Positions 25,298 to 35,000 of a DNA stretch of 39,967 bases are shown here, piece after piece. How positions within the stretch are numbered: position 1 is the stretch's first letter; each line of letters starts with the position of its first letter. The notes beneath the pieces were generated by a model. That model was given only the letters and a program-made list of their open reading frames with translations. It was not told the DNA's origin and made no database searches. This DNA is from QWPN01 sp044360305. Lineage in GTDB: Bacteria; Planctomycetota; Planctomycetia; Pirellulales; UBA1268. The position numbers and the translations under genes were made by a program. The stretch lies in the NCBI GenBank assembly GCA_044360305.1, contig JBIKKQ010000012.1:1-39967 (forward strand), given 5' to 3'.

Positions 25298-26731
25298 TTA
25301 CTTCCCGATGCAGTGCCGGGCAAATATCCGGTCGAGCAGATCCGCTCCCATGCTGCGGCCGGTGACCTCGTCGAGGGCGTCGATCGCCCGGCGCAGATGG
25401 GCCGCGATCAACGGCTCGTCGGCCCGGTCGTCGGCGCTGGCCTCGACCGCGGCCGCGAGCCCGGCCCGGGCGGCTTCGAGCCCAGCCGCCAGACGCAGCG
25501 TGGCCGGCGAGCCACGCGGCGGGAGCGCCGCGACCGCGTCGAGAATCGCCTGCCGCAACGCGGCGATCCCCTGCCCGTTGACGACGCTGGTGGCATGATC
25601 GGTCGGCCCTGCGGCAACACATGGACCACGGTCGCACCGCGTCACCACGTCGATCCGCCGCGCATCGCCGACGATGGAGATCGGCGGCCCGGCATCGGCC
25701 ACGTCGCAGCAGACCATGAGCAGATCGGCCCGCTCGATCTCGCGCCGGGCCACGGCCGCTGCCGCCGCGTCGAGGTCGGCCACCGTGGCGGCCTGCGGCG
25801 CGGCCGACTCACCGCGACGGCCAGCACCCGCTCCCGCAAGCCCGCCGACGTCGAGCCCCGCCACGTCCACGAGCACGCAGGCCGCCCCCTCCCCTGCCAC
25901 CGGCTCGAGCGTGCACTCGATCCAGTCCCGTGTCGTGCCGCGCTCGTCGGCCACGAGCGCGGCCGACCGGCCGACGAGCGCATTGAACAGGCTGCTCTTG
26001 CCGACGTTTGGCCGGCCCACGAGCACGACCCGCGGCAGGTCGTGCCCTGCGGCCGCCCGGCCCGCGAGCCGTTCCGCCTCCGCAGCCACAGCGTCCCGCG
26101 CAACCCGTAGCCGGTCACCGACAGGCCCGTGGGCCAGCGGCACGGCCACCGTGTCGGGCGCCGTCTCGTCGGCGAAGTCAATCGCCGCCTCGACGTCAGC
26201 GAGCAGGTCGAGGAGATCCTCGCGCACTCGGCCGAGCGCCGTGCCCGCACCGCCGGCCATCCGGTCGAGGGCCGTCGTCAGGTCCTCCGGGGTCCGCGCA
26301 TCGACGACCGCGAGCACCGCCTCCGCCTGCACGAGGTCGAGCCGGCCGGCGAGAAAGCCGCGCAGCGTGAACTCGCCTCCGCGGGCGAGTCGGGCACCGC
26401 GCATGCAGGCCTCGGCGACGACCGCCTCGACGAGGGGCGGGCTCGCCGGCAACTGGACTTCGGCGAGCGGCCCGCCCGTCGGGCCGGCCGGCCCCGGCCA
26501 GTGGAGGATCGCGACGTCGATCTCGCCCCAATCGCGGGCCAGGCCGTCCGCTGCCAGCCGGGCGGCCACCACCCGGGGCGGCGCGTCAGCCGCGGCGAAC
26601 GTGCCCGCCGACGGCGTGAACAGTTCTCTCAGCAGCCGATCGAGACCGTCGCCGGCGATTCGCACGATCCCCCGCGCCCCACTGCCGGGCACGGTGGCGG
26701 GGGCGACGATCAGGTCATGCGCCGACCACAT
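25298..26731 (-). CDS. mnmE: tRNA modification GTPase MnmE
   Basis: With MnmG, MnmE installs the aminomethyl or carboxymethylaminomethyl group on U34 of certain tRNAs. The 477-residue protein has the N-terminal folate-binding domain (DLIVAPATVPGSGARGIVRI), a helical domain containing GEFTLRGFLAGRLDLVQAEAV, the inserted G domain (GRPNVGKSS, GTTRDW, TRCD) and the C-terminal Cys motif CIGK (474-477). The G3 motif is DVAGL instead of DTAGL, the Arg that usually follows is missing, and an Ala/Gly-rich insertion of about 25 residues comes next. It is 21 bp downstream of yidC on the same strand, the classic yidC-mnmE neighbourhood. Confidence 0.92.
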   Translation of the reverse strand: MWSAHDLIVAPATVPGSGARGIVRIAGDGLDRLLRELFTPSAGTFAAADAPPRVVAARLAADGLARDWGEIDVAILHWPGPAGPTGGPLAEVQLPASPPLVEAVVAEACMRGARLARGGEFTLRGFLAGRLDLVQAEAVLAVVDARTPEDLTTALDRMAGGAGTALGRVREDLLDLLADVEAAIDFADETAPDTVAVPLAHGPVGDRLRVARDAVAAEAERLAGRAAAGHDLPRVVLVGRPNVGKSSLFNALVGRSAALVADERGTTRDWIECTLEPVAGEGAACVLVDVAGLDVGGLAGAGAGRRGESAAPQAATVADLDAAAAAVARREIERADLLMVCCDVADAGPPISIVGDARRIDVVTRCDRGPCVAAGPTDHATSVVNGQGIAALRQAILDAVAALPPRGSPATLRLAAGLEAARAGLAAAVEASADDRADEPLIAAHLRRAIDALDEVTGRSMGADLLDRIFARHCIGK

Positions 26732-26752
26732 GATGGCTCGCGGCCGCGGCGA

Positions 26753-29047
26753 TCAACGCTGCTTCTTCCGCGCCTCGCGCTTCTGCCGGGCGACATCGGC
26801 GGCGCCGCCGGCCGCCCCGCCCCGCTCCACGGCCGCGAACGGCACGTCGATCGTGCGGGTGCCGGCCGGTCCACCGGCAGCCGTCGGCAGCGATTTGGGC
26901 AGCCAGAGGAGCCGCTCCGCGATGCCCCACAGGCTGGAGGCGATGAAATACAGGCACAGGCCGCACGGCACCTTGAAGAACGCCAGCGCCATGAACCACA
27001 TCATGAAGTTCATCATCTGCTGCTGCATCCGCTGCTGCTCGTCCATGGCGGGGGGCATGAACAGCTTCTGCTGCCAGAGCATCAGGCCGATCGTGGCGAT
27101 GGGAAACAGGTTGAGATACGGCCCGAGGTAGCCCTCTGGCGCGGTCAGGAACGCCGGCAGGTATTTCGACCAGTCGAGGAGCATGTCGGGGGCGGCGAGG
27201 TTCGAGCACCAGCGGATCGCCGAGCTGAACAGCGGCGCCTGCCGGAGTTCGACGTCGGTGGCCAGGGCCCGATACAGCCCCATGAAGATCGGGATCTGGA
27301 TGAACACCGGCAGGCAGCCCCCCACCGGGTTCACGTTGTTTTTCCGCCACAGGTCCTGCGTCGCCCGGTGCCGCTTCTCGGGCTCGTTCTTGTACCGCTC
27401 GGCGAGCGCCTTCATCTCCGGCTGCAGGGCCTGCATCTTCTGCGACGAGATCGCCTGCCGGCGCGAGAGCGGAAACATCGCGCCGCGGACCATCACCGTG
27501 AGGAGGATGATCGCGATGCCGTAGTTGCCGATCAGCGCGTGCAGCCCGTGGAGCAGGGCGATCAGCGGCCGGGCCACCCAGCCAAACCAGCCGAAGTAGA
27601 CGAGGTCGTCCATCCGCGCCTCGCCGGCACCGAACCGGCGCAGCAGGTCGGGCTTCTTGGGGCCGGCGAAGATCTCGTACTGATGACGGACCGGCGCGCC
27701 GGGAGCGACGTCGAACGCCCGCGACACGACCCGCGGGGTGACGTCCACGAGCCTGCGCCGGGCGGCCGGCGGCGGTTCGCCAACCGCCAGCGGCCGGACC
27801 TCCGCCAGGGCCGGCGCCTCGGGCCCGGAAGGGGCCGGGATCAACGCCGCCGCGAAGTACAGGGCGTCCACGCCGGCGAACGACAGCGGCTTGCCGGGCT
27901 GGACCGCCGTCGCGGGGTGGGTGAGCGAACCATCGGCGATCTTCAGGCCACTGACGATCGCCGTCTGCTCGCCGATGAACCGCATGGCAACGTCGCGGAC
28001 CGCGAGCGACCCCCAGTCGCGGGCGACCCGCTGGGCGTACCACCAGCCCTCTGTCGGCAGGCCGGTCGGCCCGTCGAGGGCGTAGGCGACCGACGTGGCT
28101 CGGGCCGCGTCGCCGACCACGCTGAACTCGACGGCAAGCTGGAGCCGATTCTCGGCCTCGCCCTGCGGCGCCAACCGATATTCCTTGGCGACAACGAGCC
28201 CGTCGGCGAGCGTCCGCGTGAACCGCACGCCGCCGTTGGCCGTCCTCTCGGCTGCCCAATCGACGTCGGCAAGGTCCTGCCCGGGAAGTTCACCCTCCGG
28301 CTCGCGCCGGCCACGGCCGTCGCGCGACTCGATCGCCAGCTGGAACGAGAGCGGATCGTGGGGGTCGCCGTCGGGATCGGACACCGGCGCGCCGCGCAGT
28401 TCGGGCCGCACGACCTCCAACGGCCGGCGTTCGAGCGTGGCTTCCCGCGTCGTCTTGCCGTCGCCGCGCAGCACCGCGAGCGTCACCCGCTGCCCTGGCC
28501 GGCGTGTCGCCAGGCTCTCGCGCAGCGAGCGGGCGTCGGCCACCGGTGACGAATCGACGGCGACGATCACGTCTCCCGGCTCGAGACCGGCCCGGTCGGC
28601 CGGCGTGCCCGGGCCGACGACGCCGATCCGGCAGCCCTCGGGCGTCGCCTCGCCGGCGAGGTGGCCGAGGTAGCCGCCGCGGTCGTCCTGATCGTGAAAC
28701 TGCTCGTCGGCGAGTTCGATCCGCTCCACCGCCGCCCCCCGGCTGGTGAGCGTGACGAGCATCCGGGCCGGCGCGGTGGGATCGAGCGACCCGAGCGTGA
28801 ACCTGGTCCGCGGCGCCGCCGGCCCGACCGCGGGATTGGTCGGTTCGGCGACGGAACTCACCGTGGACGCTTCGCCGGCCGGCCGGCCGGCCGGCGCGTC
28901 GCGGCGCTCGGGCTGCGGCGCGGCGGCCACTTCGGCCTCCTGCTGCGGGTCGCGTTTGGCCGGCGGATACAGCCAGGCTTGCAGCGCCTGGGCGCCGAGG
29001 AGGATCGCCAACGACAGGGCGATGAACGTGAAGGTGCGGCGTTCCAC
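26753..29047 (-). CDS. yidC: membrane protein insertase YidC with an inserted PDZ-like domain
   Basis: YidC inserts and folds inner-membrane proteins. The 764-residue product begins with an uncleaved helix (FTFIALSLAILLGAQALQAW) and a Pro/Ala linker, then the periplasmic P1 region. The C-terminal Oxa1 core is complete: YGIAIILLTVMVRGAMFPLS with its conserved Arg, a cytoplasmic hairpin (MQALQPEMKALAERYKNEPE), and NPVGGCLPVFIQIPIFMGLY. Residues about 135-207 read as a PDZ domain (VGPGTPADRAGLEPGDVIVA, then RRPGQRVTLAVLRGDG), which classical YidC lacks. The protein is long for the family. The start is a GTG at 29047; mnmE follows 21 bp downstream. Confidence 0.92.
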   Translation of the reverse strand: MERRTFTFIALSLAILLGAQALQAWLYPPAKRDPQQEAEVAAAPQPERRDAPAGRPAGEASTVSSVAEPTNPAVGPAAPRTRFTLGSLDPTAPARMLVTLTSRGAAVERIELADEQFHDQDDRGGYLGHLAGEATPEGCRIGVVGPGTPADRAGLEPGDVIVAVDSSPVADARSLRESLATRRPGQRVTLAVLRGDGKTTREATLERRPLEVVRPELRGAPVSDPDGDPHDPLSFQLAIESRDGRGRREPEGELPGQDLADVDWAAERTANGGVRFTRTLADGLVVAKEYRLAPQGEAENRLQLAVEFSVVGDAARATSVAYALDGPTGLPTEGWWYAQRVARDWGSLAVRDVAMRFIGEQTAIVSGLKIADGSLTHPATAVQPGKPLSFAGVDALYFAAALIPAPSGPEAPALAEVRPLAVGEPPPAARRRLVDVTPRVVSRAFDVAPGAPVRHQYEIFAGPKKPDLLRRFGAGEARMDDLVYFGWFGWVARPLIALLHGLHALIGNYGIAIILLTVMVRGAMFPLSRRQAISSQKMQALQPEMKALAERYKNEPEKRHRATQDLWRKNNVNPVGGCLPVFIQIPIFMGLYRALATDVELRQAPLFSSAIRWCSNLAAPDMLLDWSKYLPAFLTAPEGYLGPYLNLFPIATIGLMLWQQKLFMPPAMDEQQRMQQQMMNFMMWFMALAFFKVPCGLCLYFIASSLWGIAERLLWLPKSLPTAAGGPAGTRTIDVPFAAVERGGAAGGAADVARQKREARKKQR

Positions 29048-29117
29048 GGCGGGCTCCGGCGGGCAAAAGCGTCAGTATAGACGGGCCTGCCCCGACCTGC
29101 ACGCCGGCAACGCGCGA

Positions 29118-29891
29118 TCAACGCCCCTGACCGAGCCGGTCGCCGAGAAAATTGTCGAGGTCGGCGATGGCGTGGATTTTGCGGCAGGTGGTTTCCCAGG
29201 GGTACTGGAGCCTGCGAAACCGCACCGCCGCGTTGTCCTCGACGATCGCGTAGCAGGCCCGCGGGTCGCCGTCCCGCGGCTGCCCGACCGACCCGACGTT
29301 GACCATCGCCTTGTCGCCCGGAAGTTCGATCCGCGCCTCGGCGACCGCACCCTTCGCGACCGCCGGGGCGATGAAGTCGGGTGCCGACGTGAACACGCCC
29401 GGGATGTGGGTGTGCCCCTGAAAGCAGACCCGGCCGACGAGTTCGAAGATGTGCTCCATCTTCAGCGGGCTGTAGATGTCCTCCGGAAAGACATATTCGT
29501 CGAGCGGCCGCCGGGCCGAGCCGTGGACGAACATCGCGTCCCCATCGGTGTGTGTCCGCGGCAGCTCGCCGATGTAGTCGGAGAGCATGGCCTGCGCGTT
29601 TCGCGGCAGCCGGTCGTGGGCCTCGAGCTGGGACCGCGTCCAGCGGATCGCCCGCTCGGCGCCGACGTTGAAGCCGTCGGGATCGAACAGCGCCCCCTGA
29701 TCGTGGTTGCCGAGCAGCACGAGGCTGCAGCGATCGCGGACGAGCCGGACGCACTCGCAGGGATTCGGCCCGTAGCCGACGATGTCGCCGAGGCAGAAGA
29801 TGGCATCGACCCGCTCGCGGTCGATATCCTCGAGGACCACCTGGAGGGCCTCGAGGTTTCCGTGAACGTCGCTGATGATGGCCCGCTTCAC
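29118..29891 (-). CDS. calcineurin-like metallophosphoesterase
   Basis: This 257-residue cytoplasmic phosphoesterase has the full di-metal signature: ISDVHGNLEAL near the N-terminus, LGDIVGYGPNP, LLGNHDQGAL and QGHTHIPGVF, with a late VNVGSVGQPRDGD. It resembles the YfcE/MJ0936-type group, whose members hydrolyse phosphodiesters or act on nucleotides; the true substrate cannot be read from sequence. The start is a GTG at 29891. It lies 70 bp upstream of yidC on the same strand and is divergent from tsaB. Confidence 0.9.
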   Translation of the reverse strand: MKRAIISDVHGNLEALQVVLEDIDRERVDAIFCLGDIVGYGPNPCECVRLVRDRCSLVLLGNHDQGALFDPDGFNVGAERAIRWTRSQLEAHDRLPRNAQAMLSDYIGELPRTHTDGDAMFVHGSARRPLDEYVFPEDIYSPLKMEHIFELVGRVCFQGHTHIPGVFTSAPDFIAPAVAKGAVAEARIELPGDKAMVNVGSVGQPRDGDPRACYAIVEDNAAVRFRRLQYPWETTCRKIHAIADLDNFLGDRLGQGR

Positions 29892-30040
29892 CTGTTCGCC
29901 ACCCTCTTGCAGACCGTCCGCGGATGTCCGATCGTGATGCAGAACCGACGTGTCCGGCCCCCGGCCGTCGAGCGTGGGCGAGAGTACGCCCCTCGGCGAA
30001 GCGGGTCAAGGAGTTCGAGCCTCGCGGCGTGAGCGGCCAG

Positions 30041-30721
30041 ATGCGGATCCTTGCCATCGACACGAGTCTCGCGGCCGGTTCGATCGCCGCCTGCACCGAC
30101 GGCACGACCGTCGAGCGGCACCTGCCGCTGGCCGGTGCACACGCCCGGCTGGTCGTCACCGCCCTGTGCGAGGCCGCGGCGGAACTCGGCTGGGAGGTGG
30201 GAATGGCGGATCTGGTCGCCGTCGTCCGCGGCCCGGGGTCGTTCACCGGTCTGCGCGTCGGCGTGGCGACGGCGAAGGCAATCGCCTGGACCTGCGGGGC
30301 CCGGCTGGTCGGCGTGTCGGGCTTCGAGACGATCGCCTGGACGGCGGCCCGGGAAACCGACCTGGGCGACCGACCGTTGGAGATCGCCTACGACGCCGGC
30401 CGCGGCGAGTTGTATGCGGCGACGGCGACCAAAGCCGGAGATGCCGCCTGCGGCTGGCAGGTCGGGCCGGCCCGCCTCCTGCCGGCGGCGGACTGGCTCG
30501 CGACGCTGCCGCATGGCCGCGTCGTCGCGGGGCCGGGGCTGGCCGCGGTCGAGGAGAGCCTGCCGTCGCGGCCCGATCTCGTCGTCGTGCCCCCCTCCTG
30601 CTGGGCGTCGGGAGCGGTGGCCGCGGCCGCCGTCGCCCGGAGGGCAGAGGGACGGTCCGACGACCCGGCTCTGCTCGTGCCCGACTACCTGCGGCCGAGT
30701 TACGCCGAGGACCGCGGCTGA
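30041..30721 (+). CDS. tsaB: TsaB, tRNA threonylcarbamoyladenosine (t6A) synthesis protein
   Basis: TsaB partners TsaD in making t6A37 on ANN-decoding tRNAs. The 226-residue protein opens with ILAIDTSLAAGSIAA, the ASKHA-fold first strand pair, then AGAHARLV and the signature RGPGSFTGLRVGVATAKAIA. A later YDAGRGELYAA and a C-terminal PDYLRPSYAED match the family. I chose the ATG at 30041 because the first strand begins right after it; in-frame sequence upstream to 29924 is unlike the family and lies in the divergent promoter region. The usual neighbours tsaD and rimI are absent here. Confidence 0.92.
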   Translation: MRILAIDTSLAAGSIAACTDGTTVERHLPLAGAHARLVVTALCEAAAELGWEVGMADLVAVVRGPGSFTGLRVGVATAKAIAWTCGARLVGVSGFETIAWTAARETDLGDRPLEIAYDAGRGELYAATATKAGDAACGWQVGPARLLPAADWLATLPHGRVVAGPGLAAVEESLPSRPDLVVVPPSCWASGAVAAAAVARRAEGRSDDPALLVPDYLRPSYAEDRG

Positions 30722-30751
30722 GGCGTGTCGCCGCGTGTCATGGCGGGCGCG

Positions 30752-30780
30752 TTGGAGTGAACCCAGGATCATGGGATACT
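30752..30780 (+). promoter_or_regulatory. candidate promoter of the SGNH-like gene
   Basis: TTGGAG and GATACT are separated by exactly 17 bp and lie 62 bp before the ATG at 30843. Both hexamers match the consensus at four of six positions. Confidence 0.45.
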
Positions 30781-30842
30781 GGATCCCGGTGCGGCGTGCC
30801 GTCGGTACGCCGGCCGTTTCCGATCCCGGAGTCAACTGAACC

Positions 30843-31973
30843 ATGCCCCACCTTCGCCCGTTCCGCCCCGGCTCGCGTGTGGCCGGTTTGCTCGTGATGG
30901 CTTCCGCGGTGTTCGGCTGTCTCGCCGTCTCCGTGGCCCGGGCGGAAGACGCGCCGTCGGCAACGCCGGCCCAGAACCCGCCGCCCGCCGGTCTCCGGAT
31001 CCTGTACAGCGGCGACAGCTGGCACCGGTTCATGCCCGGCCTCATGCCGCGCGTCGCCGCCGCAGCGGGCATCACCGGCCAGTCGGCCGCCTGGTCGGGC
31101 AAGCCGGACGAAATCAAGGAACTCCTGACCGGCGGCAAGATCGACGTCATGAGCTGGGGGCGGCCGGGCTGGTCCGACGGGCAGTTCAACCAGACGCTGG
31201 GAGACGAATTCGCGACCGCAGGCCTAGCCGGCAACCCGAACTTTCGCTTCTATCTGCAGATGGCCTGGAAGGTGCACGACGGCCTGGGCGGCAAGAAGAA
31301 GATCGAAACCGTCGCCGACTACGACGAGTCGAACCTCGACGAGGTGCAGGCGGTGATCGACAATTCACGCAAGACGGTCGAGGCGTGGGCCGACGCGATC
31401 AACAAGAAGCACGGCAAGCCGGTCTTCTTTCTCGTGCCGGTGGGCGATGCCGTGACGCAGCTGCGGCGCATGATCGTCGCCGGCAAGGTGCCGGGCGTCA
31501 CGCAGCAGTCCGCCGTCTGGTCCGACGCCATGCCGCACGCCGGTCCGCTGGCCGTCGAACTCGCGGGCTACTGCAACTATGCCGCGGTCTACCGCCGGTC
31601 GCCGGAGGGACTGGACGTCAAGGACAGCGTCCCCGCCGAGCAGCGGGCGATCCTGCAGAAGCTCGCCTGGGACACGGTGTCGAAGTATCCCTACGCGGGC
31701 GTCGCGACCGATCCGCTCGCCGGCTGGAAGGAGAGCGGCGATCTGCCCGCCGACACGGTAGTCACCGATTACAACGAGTACATCGAAGCCCTGCCCGCGG
31801 CCGAGCGGCCCGGCGTGGCCAATGTCAAGTATTACACCGACGACACCGGCCGCACCGGCGTGCTGGTGATCGTGTTCGTCAATCGCGAGCCGTGGAACCA
31901 TTTCCTCGTCTACGACAAGGACCAGCGGCGGACCGGCGTGACGAAGCAGCCCGCGGCCCCGGCGTCGAAGTAG
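30843..31973 (+). CDS. secreted SGNH-hydrolase-like protein, function unknown
   Basis: This 376-residue protein has a clear signal peptide (VAGLLVMASAVFGCLAVS, cut after VARA). The mature part starts with RILYSGDSWHRFMPG, resembling block I of SGNH/GDSL hydrolases with Ser59 as candidate nucleophile. The order continues with DVMSWGRPGW, KPVFFLVPVGDAV and SDAMPHAGPLAVELAGY, where Asp and His could complete the triad. SGNH enzymes deacylate lipids, sugars or peptidoglycan. The block similarity is modest, so the enzymatic role is inferred. It is flanked by candidate promoters on both sides and seems to be its own transcription unit. Confidence 0.7.
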   Translation: MPHLRPFRPGSRVAGLLVMASAVFGCLAVSVARAEDAPSATPAQNPPPAGLRILYSGDSWHRFMPGLMPRVAAAAGITGQSAAWSGKPDEIKELLTGGKIDVMSWGRPGWSDGQFNQTLGDEFATAGLAGNPNFRFYLQMAWKVHDGLGGKKKIETVADYDESNLDEVQAVIDNSRKTVEAWADAINKKHGKPVFFLVPVGDAVTQLRRMIVAGKVPGVTQQSAVWSDAMPHAGPLAVELAGYCNYAAVYRRSPEGLDVKDSVPAEQRAILQKLAWDTVSKYPYAGVATDPLAGWKESGDLPADTVVTDYNEYIEALPAAERPGVANVKYYTDDTGRTGVLVIVFVNREPWNHFLVYDKDQRRTGVTKQPAAPASK

Positions 31974-31980
31974 CGCCCGC

Positions 31981-32008
31981 TTGGCCGGACGCGGGGGGGC
32001 GGTACGAT
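31981..32008 (+). promoter_or_regulatory. candidate promoter of pyruvate carboxylase
   Basis: TTGGCC, a 16-bp GC-rich spacer and TACGAT lie immediately after the upstream stop codon and 67 bp before the ATG at 32076. The -10 matches the consensus at four of six positions. Confidence 0.45.
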
Positions 32009-32075
32009 AGGGCCGTTTCGGCCGGTTCCCGGTCTCCACGTCCCCCGTCCCTCCAGGCCACCATCCCGGCTCCTC

Positions 32076-35000
32076 ATGCGCCCCATCAAGAAGCTGCTCG
32101 TCGCCAACCGCAGCGAGATCGCGATCCGCGTCTTTCGCTCGGCCCACGAGCTCGGCATCCGCACCGTCGCGATCTACGCCCACGAGGACCGGTTCGCGCT
32201 CCATCGCTTCAAGGCCGACGAGGCCTACGCCGTCGGCAAGCCGGGGGAGCCGATCCGTTCCTATCTCGACATCGACGCCGTGGTGGCGACCGCCAAGGCC
32301 CACGGCGTGGACGCAATCCATCCCGGCTACGGCTTCCTTTCCGAGAACCCCGCCTTCGCGGCGGCCTGCGGCAAGGCGGGCATCGTGTTCGTCGGCCCGC
32401 GGGTGGAGCTGCTGGAGACGCTCGGCGACAAGACGGCGGCCCGCGACCTGGCCGCCAAGGCCGGCGTGCCGATCCTCGCCGGCAGCCCGAAGCCGGTGGC
32501 CAGCCACGCCGACGCCCTTGAGATCGCCCGCCAGCTCGGCTGGCCGGTGATCCTCAAGGCGGCCCACGGCGGCGGCGGCCGCGGCATGCGCGTGGTCCGC
32601 GGCGAGGACGAGCTCGCCGTCGCCCTGGAGAGCGCCCAGCGGGAAAGCAAGACCGCCTTCGGCAGCGCCAGCGTGTTCGTGGAGAAGTTCATCCCCCGGG
32701 CGCGGCACATCGAGGTCCAACTGCTCGGCGACCTGCACGGCGGCCTCGTCCACCTCTTCGAGCGCGACTGCTCCGTGCAGCGCCGCCACCAGAAGGTGGT
32801 GGAGATGGCCCCCGCCCCGAACCTCGATGCCCGGACCCGCGCGGCGATCTGCGAGGCGGCGCTGGCCATCGGCCGCACCGCCCGCTACGAGAACGCCGGC
32901 ACCGTCGAGTTCCTCGTCGATGCCGACACCGGCAAGTTTTTCTTCATCGAGGTCAATCCCCGGATCCAGGTCGAGCACACGGTCACCGAGGAGATCACCG
33001 GGATCGACATCGTCCGCCGCCAGCTGCTCGTCGCCCAGGGGCACCGCCTCTCCGATCCGCAGATCGGCCTCGGCGACCAGGCGAAAATCCAGCTCATGGG
33101 GGCGGCGATCCAGTGCCGGGTGACGACCGAGGATCCCGAGAACCGCTTCCTCCCCGACTACGGCCGGATCACCGCCTATCGCTCCGCCAGCGGCATGGGC
33201 ATCCGGCTCGACGCCGGCACCGCCTTCTCCGGGGCCGTCGTCACGCCCTACTTCGACTCGCTGCTCGTCAAGGTCACGGCCCGCGGCCTGACGCACCAGG
33301 AGGCGGCCGGCCACATCGAGCGCTGCCTGCAGGAGTTTCGCATCCGCGGAGTGAAGACCAACATCCCGTTCCTCATCAACCTCGTCACCCATCCGGCGTT
33401 CCTCGCCGGCGAGTGCACCACGCGGTTCATCGACGAGACGCCGGCGCTGTTCGATTTCCCGGTGCGCCGCGACCGGGCGACGAAGCTGCTCGAATTCCTC
33501 GCCGACGTGATCGTCAACGGCAACCCGCTGGTGAAGGGGCGGCCGGCCGCCGCCCGCCGCCAGCCGGCGGTCGTGCCGGACTTCGACCCGCTCGCCGCGC
33601 CGGCCGCCGGCACCCGCGACCGGCTGCGCGAGCTCGGCCCGACCCGGTTCGCCGCCTGGGTGCGGGAGCAGAACCGGCTGCTGCTCACCGACACCACGAT
33701 GCGCGACGCCCACCAGTCGCTGCTCGCCACGCGGATGCGGACCCACGACATGCTCGCCGTGGCCGACGCCTACGCCCGGCTCGGCGCCGGCCTGTTCTCG
33801 CTGGAGATGTGGGGGGGAGCGACCTTCGACACGGCGATGCGGTTCCTGCGGGAATGTCCCTGGGACCGGCTCCTCGCCCTGCGCGAGCGGATCCCCAACG
33901 TCCTCTTCCAGATGCTCCTTCGGGCGAGCAACGCGGTCGGCTACACGAACTACCCCGACAACGTCGTGCAGGCCTTCGTCAAGGAGTCGGCGGCGGCCGG
34001 CATCGACCTGTTCCGGGTCTTCGACCCGCTCAACTGGGTCCCCAACATGCGGGTGGCGATCGACGCCGTCGTCGAGAGCGGGGCGATCTGCGAGGCGGCG
34101 ATCTGCTACACGGGGGATGTGCTCGACCCGGCGCGATCCAAGTACACGCTCGACTACTACGTGAAGCTCGCCAAGGAACTGGAGCGGCTCGGCGCCCACA
34201 TGCTGGCCATCAAGGACATGGCCGGCCTCTGCAAGCCGTTCGCCGCCGGCCGGCTCGTCAAGGCGCTCCGGGACGAGATCGGCATCCCGATCCACTTCCA
34301 CACCCATGACACCTCCGGCGCCGCCCTGGCGAGCGCCCTCGAGGCGGCCCGCCACGGCGCCAGCGTCGTGGACGCCGCCTGCGGGCCGTTCGCCGGCCTC
34401 ACCAGCCAGCCGAACCTCAACGCCATCATCGAGGCGGTCCGCAACACGCCGCTTGACACCGGCCTCGATCCCGAGCCGTTCCGCCACCTCGCCCACTACT
34501 GGGCGGGCGTCCGCGAGCACTACACGGCGTTCGAGTGCGGCATGAAGGCGCCGGACGTGGACCTGTATCTCCACGAGATGCCGGGCGGCCAGTTCACGAA
34601 CCTCCTTGAGCAGGCCAAGGCCCTCGGCCTCGGCGATCGCTGGGAGGAGGTCTGCCGGGCGTATGCCGACGTCAACCGGCTGCTCGGCGACATCGTCAAG
34701 GTGACGCCGACGAGCAAGTCGGTTGGCGACCTGGCGTTGATGCTCGTCACCAACGGCCTGCGGGCCGACGACCTGCTCTCCGACTCCCGCGAACTCGCCT
34801 TCCCGGAGTCGGTGATCGATCTGCTCGCCGGCCGGATGGGCCAGCCGCCGGGAGGCTTCCCGCCCGCCGTCGTCAAACGGATCGTCCGCGACGCGGACCT
34901 CGTGACGGGCCGCCCCGGCGAGTCGCTGCCGCCGGCCGATTTCGCTGCCGCGGCCCGCAAGGCGGGGGAGCTCGTCGGCCGGACCGCCTCCCCCCGCGAG

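Noticed and set aside
29076..29110. Promoter for yidC (TATACT at 29079-29074 on the minus strand)
   Set aside because: The -10 is good, but the only -35-like hexamer (TTGCCG) is 25 bp away, too far for a standard promoter.
30000..30040. Possible tRNA T-arm (GAGTTCGAGCCTC)
   Set aside because: No acceptor, D-arm or anticodon pairing could be built around it.
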